From Clostridia bacterium (GTDB lineage Bacteria; Bacillota; Clostridia; Christensenellales; Borkfalkiaceae): 22,222 nucleotides of DNA. Shown piece after piece: positions 7,569 through 15,683 of this stretch; within the stretch, counting starts at the first letter, position 1; every line of letters starts with the position of its first letter. The translations under genes were made by a program, and so were the position numbers. The notes under the pieces are model-generated. The model searched no databases. It worked only from the letters and a program-made list of their open reading frames with translations, and was not told the origin of the DNA. The stretch lies in the NCBI GenBank assembly GCA_900769565.1, contig CAAGHC010000031.1:1-22222 (forward strand). The letters run 5' to 3'.

Positions 7569-7769
7569 ATGGATTACAAAAAACAATGTGATACGTGCGG
7601 TGCCGAACTCGGCAAGTATGAAATTGCACTATCGCTAAAACTTCTTGGTACGGCAACCACCGAGCGCTATTGTAAAAAGTGCATGGCTAAAAAGATGTGT
7701 TGCACGGAAGAGAGATTAGATGAATTAATTGAATATTTTAAGAAAACCAAGTGTTCTTTGTTTTCTTGA
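7569..7769 (+). CDS. Small zinc-ribbon-like protein, function unknown
   Basis: A 66-aa protein with C-x-x-C at residues 7-10 and again at 35-38, 24 residues apart: the usual spacing of a four-cysteine zinc knuckle/ribbon. More cysteines lie at 44, 45 and 62. The C-terminal half (about 46-61) is an amphipathic helix, ending C-S-L-F. Proteins of this shape occur as uncharacterised small proteins in Clostridia (from memory, not searched). The start is one base after the GH27 stop and no clear ribosome binding site is seen, so translation is probably coupled. The CxxC pairs and conserved tail argue that it is a real gene. Function unknown; a metal-binding accessory or protein/nucleic-acid contact role is possible. 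Confidence 0.7.
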   Translation: MDYKKQCDTCGAELGKYEIALSLKLLGTATTERYCKKCMAKKMCCTEERLDELIEYFKKTKCSLFS

Positions 7770-7797
7770 CATATAAAAAGCATAAAGGAGAAGAAAG

Positions 7798-10700
7798 ATG
7801 AAAACATTATCCAAAAGAGTAGCAGTTTTGATTATGTCTGTGCTAATGGTGTTTAGTTTCGCTATGGTATCCGTAACGACTAAAAATGCACAAGCAAGCA
7901 CGTCTTCTAACAAAACTGCAGTATTAAACACTTCGTGGTACACGCGTGTAACGGCGCCTATTCCTTATAGTGGCTATAAGGATAGCAGGGGTGGAGCGAT
8001 TGAACTTGACGTTGTAAGTTCAAACTTGAAAACCCCCGAGCATATTGCCACTATTAAAGAGTATAGCCCAAAATTTGCTGGACAGGTTGCGGGTACAAAG
8101 ATTATTCCTGCATATACCAACTTTGTAGACGCATTTGGTGGCGTAGTATTCGATTTCTGGAATAAGACGGAGGCATTTGATAATAAAGCTGGTTCGAGTT
8201 CTGGTGGTATGCACTGGGGTGGCACGTGTGCATCTGGTAATTCTTATAATGCAATGATGTATATGGCGGACGGGCAAATTCGTTTATTTAGTTATCCTAC
8301 TCCATCTAACGGTTCAACGAGGACAATGTCGCAAATAACTGCTTACGTAGACGGTGAACTTTGGTGGAATAGCGAGTATTTTGATGCTCTTTCGGCTAAT
8401 AATACTTATCCTACTGGCAACAAATATTATGGTGATATTCAAGAAGTTAAGGACTTCCTTAACCCTGGTTTCAGTTACAAAGTAGAGTATATCTATGGTA
8501 GCGTTAATTCTATCGGTGAAGTTTATAACGGTATGTCGTCTACGCCAGGAGCAGGTAATCAATACTGCCCATGGTACGTCGTTTATAAAAAGGCAATCGG
8601 TGCAACCGACTGGGCTGTATCTTTCGCATTTGCAATAACTAGGGCGGGCTCGCCTGCAACTGAAACTTCTTGCTACGCAGGTTTTGAAGTTCAGGCAGGA
8701 CGTTTTGTTGATAGATTTAAGTGGGCTACGGGCGATTACGACCAACAAGAAAAGAACTTTATGGTTGAGATGGAAATCGATAACGTTTCTATTTACAGTT
8801 TAGATAAGGTTAGTGATGCTAAAACTGTTGACTTTGAGAGTGGCACGGATAATTTTGCATTAACTGCAACTCAATCTGAATCAACCATTCAGGCTGGTGG
8901 TTCGACTTATAACGCTGGTTTGGGTTATTCTACGCCTACCGGCGGTTTCAATAAGTATGCTATTAACGAAACCACTATCGGTGGCGTTAAGTTTAACTCT
9001 ATCAACGCAACCGCAGAACAAATTAAAGGACCTGCGACTCGTTCGATAAACACTAGAAATATTTATACCGTAACATATAAAGATAAAGCAACAAACGAAA
9101 CTTTGGTTACTAGACAAGTTATGGAAGGTCTTGACTCGGTAGCGCCCACTTATCACGAAACGGGCAAGCTTTACGTTTGGGAAACCGAGGCAAATAACGT
9201 TACGGGTGACGTAGTGGTTTTCGGTTCTGAAGATACCCGTGAATTTACTATTAATTTTGATGCTAACGGTGGTACGGGTACTATTGCACCTGTAAGTGGC
9301 AAGTTTGGTACTAGAGTAACACTTCCTACCGAAGGCTTTACTAGAGAACATTACACCTTTGCAGGTTGGGCTGTTGCTGCTGGTTCTTCGTTTGCTAAAA
9401 TTGAAACATATTCTATCAAAGATTATAACGACACTATCTATGCTCTTTGGGAAAAGAACGTTTACGACGTTGTTTTCATGAATGGCAGTGAAGTTATGTA
9501 TCAAGAATCAACCGAGGCGTTAGGCGCTATTCTTTATCAAGGTGCAGAGCCTATTAAGGAAGGCGCAAAATTCGTTGGTTGGGACAAAGCGACTGACGAA
9601 ATTACCGGACACACGACCGTTAACGCACAATTTATGGAAAATTACGACGAATCCGTACAAGATAAATATTTAAATGTTTCTTCTACGGGCGCAAACGCAT
9701 ACTTCTTTGGTAGACAGTATGATAAAACTATCTATTCTGCAATTATTGAAATGGAAATTTTGAAAGCAGAAGGGGTTAGTGGTGCAAGCGTAGTAGTTGG
9801 TAGTAACCAAGTAGTTAATCTTATCAATTTGTTTAGTGACGGCGTAAGTTTAAAGATAGTTTGGAAATACGGTAAGGTAACTTTATTAGTTAAACCTAAC
9901 GGTGCACCCGAATATTTAGACTACACTAAACATTTTGAAAGCAGTATAGCAAGCAATATTCCTACTTCTGCAAGCGAAATGGTAGGCGTAGTAGTTAACG
10001 GTAACAACTTAAACGTAAGCATTGGTGAACTCGGCGTTTATGAAAACGGTTTAGATTACGTTGACGAATTTGAATATTCTGATGCACAAACGACTACTAC
10101 TGAAATTTTCAAAAACTCTGCAATCTTATTAATGTCTCAAAACAATGCAACTTATAAGTTTGAAAACGCACCCAAGAACGTAACCGTAACCTTTAAGGAT
10201 GCAAGTGGTAACGTGCTTGAAACCCGTAAACTTCGTTCGGGCGAATCTACTGCAGAATATTTGTCTGACGCATATAACGTTGCTATGACTTCCGAAGAAA
10301 GGGCAAAACTTTCTAACGTAACGGCTGACGTTGAAGTAATGGTAACCTTAACGCCTAACAAGTTTGATATTAATTTTGTAACGACTGGTATCGATACAAC
10401 CTTATATGATATTACTGCCGTTGAAAATAAGACGGACGTTGACTATAAGTCAAGCGTAACTATTCCTACCGTTGCTTTTGAAGGCAAATATGGAATTATC
10501 GGTTGGGCAAGTTATGCTAATGCAACTATCCCCGAATACAAATGCGGTGAAACTGTTGAAATGCCTGCAAAAGACCTTCAACTTTATCCCGTATACGGTT
10601 ATAAAACCTTTAAGGTAACTTTTACTAACGAAGACGGTACGGTTCTTGAAGTTAAGGAAGTTCCTTATATGGGTACGGCAATTTTCGGTGGGGAAGAACC

Positions 10701-10944
10701 TGTTAAAGAAGGTTACTTATTCACGGGTTGGAGCGAATCAATCAGTTCTGTTGATAAAGACATGACTGTTACTGCACAGTTCCGTAAGTTGCAAATCGTT
10801 GAAAATAACGACGGTGGCGAAACGGATGCACCCATAGTTGTTAAAAATACTCTTTCTACCATTCTTTTGATAGGCAGTATAGTAGCACTTGCTGGTGGCG
10901 CGACTTTGATTACTTTGGCTTTTGTACTAAAAAAGAAGGTGTAA
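7798..10944 (+). CDS. Large secreted surface protein with lectin-like domains and InlB-type repeats
   Basis: Predicted cell-surface protein, 1048 aa, AAAGGAG site. Signal peptide with a K-R start, hydrophobic core and A-Q-A cleavage site after residue 33. Residues about 40-336 form a beta-rich, aromatic-rich domain ending M-E-I-D-N-V-S-I-Y, a closing strand typical of concanavalin/LamG-like jelly rolls. About 422-478, 482-552 and 556-612 are repeats of the Listeria-Bacteroides (InlB B-repeat/Flg_new) type; the second is canonical with F-D-A-N-G-G and F-A-G-W. A second beta-rich domain lies at about 620-790, and three more repeat-like units at 795-852, 857-933 and 938-996 (the last with F-T-G-W). 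A C-terminal helix at about 1017-1044 ends in KKKV. No LPxTG. No catalytic motif seen, so glycan capture or adhesion is the likely role (inference). Confidence 0.85.
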   Translation: MKTLSKRVAVLIMSVLMVFSFAMVSVTTKNAQASTSSNKTAVLNTSWYTRVTAPIPYSGYKDSRGGAIELDVVSSNLKTPEHIATIKEYSPKFAGQVAGTKIIPAYTNFVDAFGGVVFDFWNKTEAFDNKAGSSSGGMHWGGTCASGNSYNAMMYMADGQIRLFSYPTPSNGSTRTMSQITAYVDGELWWNSEYFDALSANNTYPTGNKYYGDIQEVKDFLNPGFSYKVEYIYGSVNSIGEVYNGMSSTPGAGNQYCPWYVVYKKAIGATDWAVSFAFAITRAGSPATETSCYAGFEVQAGRFVDRFKWATGDYDQQEKNFMVEMEIDNVSIYSLDKVSDAKTVDFESGTDNFALTATQSESTIQAGGSTYNAGLGYSTPTGGFNKYAINETTIGGVKFNSINATAEQIKGPATRSINTRNIYTVTYKDKATNETLVTRQVMEGLDSVAPTYHETGKLYVWETEANNVTGDVVVFGSEDTREFTINFDANGGTGTIAPVSGKFGTRVTLPTEGFTREHYTFAGWAVAAGSSFAKIETYSIKDYNDTIYALWEKNVYDVVFMNGSEVMYQESTEALGAILYQGAEPIKEGAKFVGWDKATDEITGHTTVNAQFMENYDESVQDKYLNVSSTGANAYFFGRQYDKTIYSAIIEMEILKAEGVSGASVVVGSNQVVNLINLFSDGVSLKIVWKYGKVTLLVKPNGAPEYLDYTKHFESSIASNIPTSASEMVGVVVNGNNLNVSIGELGVYENGLDYVDEFEYSDAQTTTTEIFKNSAILLMSQNNATYKFENAPKNVTVTFKDASGNVLETRKLRSGESTAEYLSDAYNVAMTSEERAKLSNVTADVEVMVTLTPNKFDINFVTTGIDTTLYDITAVENKTDVDYKSSVTIPTVAFEGKYGIIGWASYANATIPEYKCGETVEMPAKDLQLYPVYGYKTFKVTFTNEDGTVLEVKEVPYMGTAIFGGEEPVKEGYLFTGWSESISSVDKDMTVTAQFRKLQIVENNDGGETDAPIVVKNTLSTILLIGSIVALAGGATLITLAFVLKKKV

Positions 10945-10947
10945 ATA

Positions 10948-12060
10948 ATGTCTAAATTCAATATAGAAATAATACGTAGTGGCAAAATCGTAGGTGGAAA
11001 CGTGAAAAATCTTTTCGATTTTCACGCTTGGCCTACGGTAGCCAAACTTAAGGATGGCACGCTAGCAATGGTTTGCTCGGGTAGAAGAACAAGACATATC
11101 GACCCATTTGGAACAACCGTTATATGTTACTCTAAAGACCAAGGCAAAACGTGGAGTGCCCCCGCACCGATAATTGATACACCCCTTGACGACCGTGATG
11201 GTGGCATATGCGTTCACCCCGACGGAAAGGTGATTGTAACCGGACTTACACACTCTAACGCTTTCCAAAGAGAGTGCGCAAATGCCGACGACAGAACGGA
11301 AGAGCAAAAACGTTTATACAACGCTTATCTCGATATGCTAACCGAAGAGGACGAAAAAGAATATTTTGGCTCGCTAATGAGAATGAGTGAAGACGGATAT
11401 AATTTCGGTGATATTTACAAAGTTCCTGTAAGAAATCCACACGGACCTGTTGTTTTACCTAACGGTAAGTACTTTTTCGTAGGGGAAAGCGTGATAGATG
11501 AAGAGCCGATAATCGTAGCGTACGAAAGTTTGGACGGCAAGACGTGGAACAAACTTTGTACCATAACTGATAACGTTAAAGAAAATAAGTTTTGCGAACC
11601 GCATGCGATAGGGTTTGACGACGGCAGAATAGTGGTGTTCTTCCGTAAAGAAGGCAAATTTTTAGAAAATTTTGACGGTCAAACCATGGACATTTATCAG
11701 TGCGAATCTCTAGACGGTGGTAAAACGTTTAGTGAGCCTAAATTTATAAAAGAAGGCGCACCACCGTACTTATTCAAACATTCGTCCGGCACGGTAATTT
11801 GTTCGTACGGTTATAGGTTAGAACCTTTTGCGGAACGTGTGGCGTTTAGCGAAGACGAGTGTAAAACTTGGAGCGAGCACTACGATATTGATACGAGTGC
11901 AAAATTTTTCGACCACGGCTATCATACCGTAGCGGAACTTGACGACGGCAGTTTAATCAGTGTTTATTACCAAACGCAAGATGAAGTTACCGACAGAAAG
12001 TATATGAAATATTCGGTTGGTGTTTACTATACCGTTTGGAAATTCACTAAAGGAGAATAG
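10948..12060 (+). CDS. Asp-box (BNR) sialidase-fold protein, cytoplasmic
   Basis: Predicted six-bladed beta-propeller of the sialidase/BNR superfamily, 370 aa, no signal peptide. Four Asp-box-like motifs (S-x-D-x-G-x-x-W/F) are visible at about residues 62-69 (SKDQGKTW), 194-200 (SLDGKTW), 254-261 (SLDGGKTF) and 301-308 (SEDECKTW, degenerate). Conserved-looking polar patches are S-G-R-R-T-R-H at 44-50, R-N-P-H-G-P at 162-167, C-E-P-H-A at 216-220 and Y-G-Y-R at 287-290; these could hold an arginine cluster and acid residues, but I cannot assign a sialidase catalytic triad. It may be a sialidase, another exo-acting hydrolase or lyase of this fold, or non-catalytic. AAGGTG site 8 bases upstream; starts 3 bases after the surface-protein stop, so operonic. 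Confidence 0.75.
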   Translation: MSKFNIEIIRSGKIVGGNVKNLFDFHAWPTVAKLKDGTLAMVCSGRRTRHIDPFGTTVICYSKDQGKTWSAPAPIIDTPLDDRDGGICVHPDGKVIVTGLTHSNAFQRECANADDRTEEQKRLYNAYLDMLTEEDEKEYFGSLMRMSEDGYNFGDIYKVPVRNPHGPVVLPNGKYFFVGESVIDEEPIIVAYESLDGKTWNKLCTITDNVKENKFCEPHAIGFDDGRIVVFFRKEGKFLENFDGQTMDIYQCESLDGGKTFSEPKFIKEGAPPYLFKHSSGTVICSYGYRLEPFAERVAFSEDECKTWSEHYDIDTSAKFFDHGYHTVAELDDGSLISVYYQTQDEVTDRKYMKYSVGVYYTVWKFTKGE

Positions 12061-12065
12061 GAGAT

Positions 12066-13010
12066 ATGGCAAAAGACATAAATCAAGTGTTACTAGAAAT
12101 GCCAAAACAAATAAAAAAACCAAACTATAAGCGTGGCGTATTTATCGTAGCAACGATATTCCTACCACTTTTACATTTCTGCGTTTTTTACATTTATAGT
12201 AACGCAAGCTCGTTCGTAATGATGTTTCAACGTTACGATGAAAACAACAATATTTACTGGACGCTTGAAAACTTTAAGATAGTTATTGATGCGTTTAAGG
12301 CAGGTGGTATCGGTCTTGAGGCGTTTACGAATACCATGTGGTATTTCTGGATAGGTATATTCCACACGCTAATAACCGCACCCATATTCTCGTACTTTTC
12401 GTATAAGAACTTATGGGGCGATACTTTCCGTCGTGTAGTTAGTGCAGGTTCTGGTCTTATGTCAGGCGTAGTTTTCGCAACGATTATGACCCTTTACTTC
12501 CAACCCGGTGGTCCTATCTCTGCAATATTCACTAAAATTTACGGATTAGAAGAACCGGCAATGGTTTTAGCAGACTCAAGATTTGCTAATGCAGGGTTAA
12601 TCTCTATGACGTTTGTATTAGGTATAGGTATGAACTACTATATCCGTGGCGCAATGATGCGTATACCTGAAGACGTAATAGAATACGCCCAACTAGATGG
12701 TGTAACGTGGATACAAGAACTTACCAAAATAATTATGCCTATGTCGTGGCCGACCATTATGACCTTACTTGTCTTACAATCGACGGCATTCTTAACGGCA
12801 TCAGCAGACGTATTCCTATATACGAACGGTGACTATGGAACAATGACCATCTCGTTCTGGTTATGGAAACAACAACTCGGCGCATCACCCGAATCTAACA
12901 GCTTAAATTTTGCGTGTGCACTCGGTATGACGCTCTCGTTCGTAACTATCCCGATAGTTTTCGGATTAAGATGGGTACTTGGAAGATTACAAGAAAAGGT
13001 GGAATTCTAA
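12066..13010 (+). CDS. ABC sugar transporter permease (MalF/LplB type)
   Basis: Inner-membrane subunit of a carbohydrate ABC importer (CUT1 type), 314 aa, with about six transmembrane helices (about 23-46, 88-111, 126-146, 174-194, 224-245, 283-305). The cytoplasmic coupling loop E-Y-A-Q-L-D-G-V at 206-213, followed by I-M-P, is the EAA motif that docks the ATPase. The N-terminal tail of about 20 residues is Lys-rich and cytoplasmic. The start has GGAGAT 5 bases upstream and lies 5 bases after the Asp-box gene. Its partner permease follows at once. The sugar cannot be read from the permease; context suggests an oligosaccharide. Confidence 0.92.
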   Translation: MAKDINQVLLEMPKQIKKPNYKRGVFIVATIFLPLLHFCVFYIYSNASSFVMMFQRYDENNNIYWTLENFKIVIDAFKAGGIGLEAFTNTMWYFWIGIFHTLITAPIFSYFSYKNLWGDTFRRVVSAGSGLMSGVVFATIMTLYFQPGGPISAIFTKIYGLEEPAMVLADSRFANAGLISMTFVLGIGMNYYIRGAMMRIPEDVIEYAQLDGVTWIQELTKIIMPMSWPTIMTLLVLQSTAFLTASADVFLYTNGDYGTMTISFWLWKQQLGASPESNSLNFACALGMTLSFVTIPIVFGLRWVLGRLQEKVEF

Positions 13011-13011
13011 T

Positions 13012-13881
13012 ATGGCATTACCAAAATTAAAACTTAAAAAAATGACGACAAGTCAGAAAATCGTTTACATGACGATGTTCGTAATTTGTACGGCGATTTG
13101 TGCAATACACATATCTATATTCATAGTTGGTTTTTTGCAAGGCTTAAAGACGCACACCGAGGCAGTATTAAACCCCTTTAAGTTGCCCAAGGTATGGCAC
13201 TGGGAAAACTATATCGACGCATTTACCTTGCTTGAAGTAAAGGGCGTAACCTTTTTAGAAATGACCTTTAACTCTTGTTGGTATGCAATAGGCTCAACAG
13301 TATTGAGTTTAATAGGAACTTTTATGATTACTTACGTAATCGCAAAATACAAGTTCCCAGGCTCTGAACTTTTGAACACCATAGCAGTATTAGTTCTAAT
13401 AATTCCCTTGTACGGTGGCGGTGGTGCAGGATATAAGTTGATGTATAAACTCAACCTAGTAAACTCGCCATTATATTTGGTGGCCAAATTCGGTACTATC
13501 ACAGGTCAATATCTAGTTATGAAGGCGTTTATCGACGGACTATCTTGGTCTTATGCAGAGGCAGCGTTTATCGACGGTGCATCAGACTTTAGGGTAATGT
13601 GGACGATAAACTTCCCACAACTTGTATCACCATTAATGGCAATCGTCCTTAATATGTTCATGGCAACTTGGAACGAGTTCCAAAACCCACTACTTTTCTT
13701 ATCGGATATGCCGTTAGTATCAGTAGGTATCTATCTATTTAAGACGGATATGGTTTACAAAGTAAGAATGGATATACTCTATGCCGCAACCTGCTTGGCA
13801 GTTGTTCCGATTTGGATTTTGTACGGCATACTTAATAAGAGCCTTTTGAACTTAACGTTTGGTGGCGGTATAAAAGGTTAA
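13012..13881 (+). CDS. ABC sugar transporter permease (MalG/AraQ type)
   Basis: Second inner-membrane subunit of the same CUT1-type importer, 289 aa. The ATG at 13012, one base after the previous stop, is preferred over upstream in-frame codons because AGGTGG lies about 9 bases before it and the preceding codons overlap the first permease. Hydrophobic spans are near 16-43, 87-110, 119-135, 153-172, 193-214 and 255-276. The EAA loop is textbook: E-A-A-F-I-D-G-A at 183-190, then F-P. The short glycine run Y-G-G-G-G-A-G at 134-140 is unusual but fits a loop after a helix. It forms a heterodimer with the neighbouring permease. Confidence 0.92.
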   Translation: MALPKLKLKKMTTSQKIVYMTMFVICTAICAIHISIFIVGFLQGLKTHTEAVLNPFKLPKVWHWENYIDAFTLLEVKGVTFLEMTFNSCWYAIGSTVLSLIGTFMITYVIAKYKFPGSELLNTIAVLVLIIPLYGGGGAGYKLMYKLNLVNSPLYLVAKFGTITGQYLVMKAFIDGLSWSYAEAAFIDGASDFRVMWTINFPQLVSPLMAIVLNMFMATWNEFQNPLLFLSDMPLVSVGIYLFKTDMVYKVRMDILYAATCLAVVPIWILYGILNKSLLNLTFGGGIKG

Positions 13882-13945
13882 TAAGTTATTAAGCCTATAA
13901 AAAGGCAAATAATAAACATTATATATTATATAAGGAGAAATGAAT

Positions 13946-15604
13946 ATGAAAAACTTATTCAAAAAAGTCGCAGTTTTAACTATGGCGTTGATGTTTGTTT
14001 TAACAAGCGCATTCGCCGTAACAGGTTGCGGTAAGAAGACAGGTTCAACCAACTCTGAAACCGAAATCGAAATTTTATACTGGGAATCCGGTATGGGTAT
14101 TGAATTCTTACAAAAGATGAAAGAAAGTTTTGAGGCTAAATACCCCGAATACACTATTTATATTAACGCTACCGCAGACTTACAGTCAGTTATCGGTGAT
14201 AAGATTATAATGGGTAGAGAAACGGGCGATACTATTGACCTTTACATGGGTACGGGCGCAGCGTTTATGTCGGTTAAAGAAGAACTCGTTGATTTTAACG
14301 ACTTGCTTGACACCACAATACCCGGTGAAAACTTAAAACTTAAAGAAAAGATATACTCTGACTTCCTAGCAGGGCAAATATTCGACGGCAAGGCTTGGGC
14401 ACTTCCTTGGCTTAACGCACCTATGAGTATCGTTTACAATAAGTCTGTATTCGACGTTATGGGCTATGAAATTCCTAGAACTACCGACGAGCTTGCAGAA
14501 CTTGCAGTACGCATTCAAGGTGACGGACAATCTGCAACCGGTATCGTAGACGAAACGGGTAAAAAACTTACCCAACCTAACAGCAACAAATCACCTGCAC
14601 CGTTCATTCACGCTAGACAAGGTTATGAATACTGGTCGTCTATCCTTTATGGATGGGTTGCTCAATACGAAGGTTTTGACGAATATAACGAAATGCTCGG
14701 TGGTAACTGGATTGACCCCGAAACGGGCATTAAGTATGAAAAGAGTATCAACTCTTTAGGACCTGAAGGTAAACTTAAAGCAATGCAAGCATTAGAAAAG
14801 GCAATTGCGCCCGTAGGTCACTCTTATCCGCAATCTAACGCTTACGACCATACTACTGCACAAACGTACTTCCTTAACAACGCTGCAATAATGATGCCTA
14901 ACGGTGCATGGCTAGAAAACGAAATGAGAGAACACCAAACTTCTCATAACTACGCAATGATGAAACTTCCCGTTCTTTCTGCACTTGGCGAAAAACTTGG
15001 AATTTCTGATAGTAAACTTGCTCAAATCGTAGATTACGTTGACGGTACGACTACTGAAAAACCCGTAGTAAATAGTGACCCTGCAAAGAACGACGCAATT
15101 ATTGAAAGAGTAAGAGAGGCTCGTTTCACTATTTTCAATAACGGTGCATCGCAACGTTTCTTACTTCCCAAATACTCTAACTGTGTAGAAGGCGTACAGA
15201 AGTTCTTGCTACATTTCTATTCTGACGAAGGATTAGCAATTTACATGAACTACTCTAAATCGCCTGCACCTGCAAAGTTTGCTGATGAAACTAAAAAGCC
15301 TGATTTGTCTAGCTGGTCGTCGTTTACTCAATCTTGTGCAAAACTTACCCAAGGCATGAACAACGTTTGCGCTTTAGCAAACAATGAATTCTTTACTAAA
15401 ATAAACATTTCCGGTATGTGGAATACTTCCGTTCCCACTTTCTTGACTGCAGTAAATGAGTCTGATAAATTAACCGCAGTACAAATCTTCAAAAAAGATA
15501 TGGATTACTTTGAATCACAATGGCCGATTATCTGTCAAGTTCTTAACATAGTTGATACGGCAGACAGCGTATATCGTGCAGTTGATTTAGACGCTTTGAA
15601 CTAG
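13946..15604 (+). CDS. ABC transporter solute-binding lipoprotein
   Basis: Extracellular sugar-binding lipoprotein that delivers substrate to the two permeases. ATG at 13946 (552 aa) is preferred over the one at 13940 because AGGAG (13933-13937) is 8 bases from the former and only 2 from the latter. The signal peptide ends in lipobox V-T-G-C with the lipidated Cys28, followed by a Ser/Thr/Gly-rich linker. Residues about 40-540 fit the family 1/8 solute-binding fold: E-I-L-Y-W-E-S-G near the start, A-W-A-L-P-W-L in the first lobe, and aromatic-rich stretches such as Y-W-S-S-I-L-Y-G-W that may line the pocket. It is more than 100 aa longer than common members, which fits binding of a larger oligosaccharide (inference). 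Confidence 0.9.
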   Translation: MKNLFKKVAVLTMALMFVLTSAFAVTGCGKKTGSTNSETEIEILYWESGMGIEFLQKMKESFEAKYPEYTIYINATADLQSVIGDKIIMGRETGDTIDLYMGTGAAFMSVKEELVDFNDLLDTTIPGENLKLKEKIYSDFLAGQIFDGKAWALPWLNAPMSIVYNKSVFDVMGYEIPRTTDELAELAVRIQGDGQSATGIVDETGKKLTQPNSNKSPAPFIHARQGYEYWSSILYGWVAQYEGFDEYNEMLGGNWIDPETGIKYEKSINSLGPEGKLKAMQALEKAIAPVGHSYPQSNAYDHTTAQTYFLNNAAIMMPNGAWLENEMREHQTSHNYAMMKLPVLSALGEKLGISDSKLAQIVDYVDGTTTEKPVVNSDPAKNDAIIERVREARFTIFNNGASQRFLLPKYSNCVEGVQKFLLHFYSDEGLAIYMNYSKSPAPAKFADETKKPDLSSWSSFTQSCAKLTQGMNNVCALANNEFFTKINISGMWNTSVPTFLTAVNESDKLTAVQIFKKDMDYFESQWPIICQVLNIVDTADSVYRAVDLDALN

Positions 15605-15628
15605 TTAATGATTAAATTAAAGTTAAGC

Positions 15629-15655
15629 CTTGCGGTAGGGCAGACCTACCGCAAG
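15629..15655 (+). other. GC-rich intergenic hairpin without U-tract
   Basis: CTTGCGGTAGG (15629-15639) pairs perfectly with CCTACCGCAAG (15645-15655) around a 5-base loop, 25 bases after the binding-protein stop. It is followed by an A-run, not a U-run, so it does not look like an intrinsic terminator for the plus strand. It more likely protects the 3' end of the upstream transcript, as hairpins after binding-protein genes often do (inference). Confidence 0.65.
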
Positions 15656-15683
15656 CAAAAAAAATAAACAAGGAGAAAATAGT

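Noticed and set aside
8881..9504. 207-aa minus-strand open frame inside the large surface protein gene
   Set aside because: The opposite strand carries clear InlB-type repeats and a full domain order; the antisense product is low-complexity with no family marks.
13886..13935. Imperfect hairpin (GCCT/AGGC with TTATTA/TAATAA) and TATATTATA before the binding-protein gene
   Set aside because: The stem is short and A/T-rich, and a -10 here would put the transcription start on the ribosome binding site.
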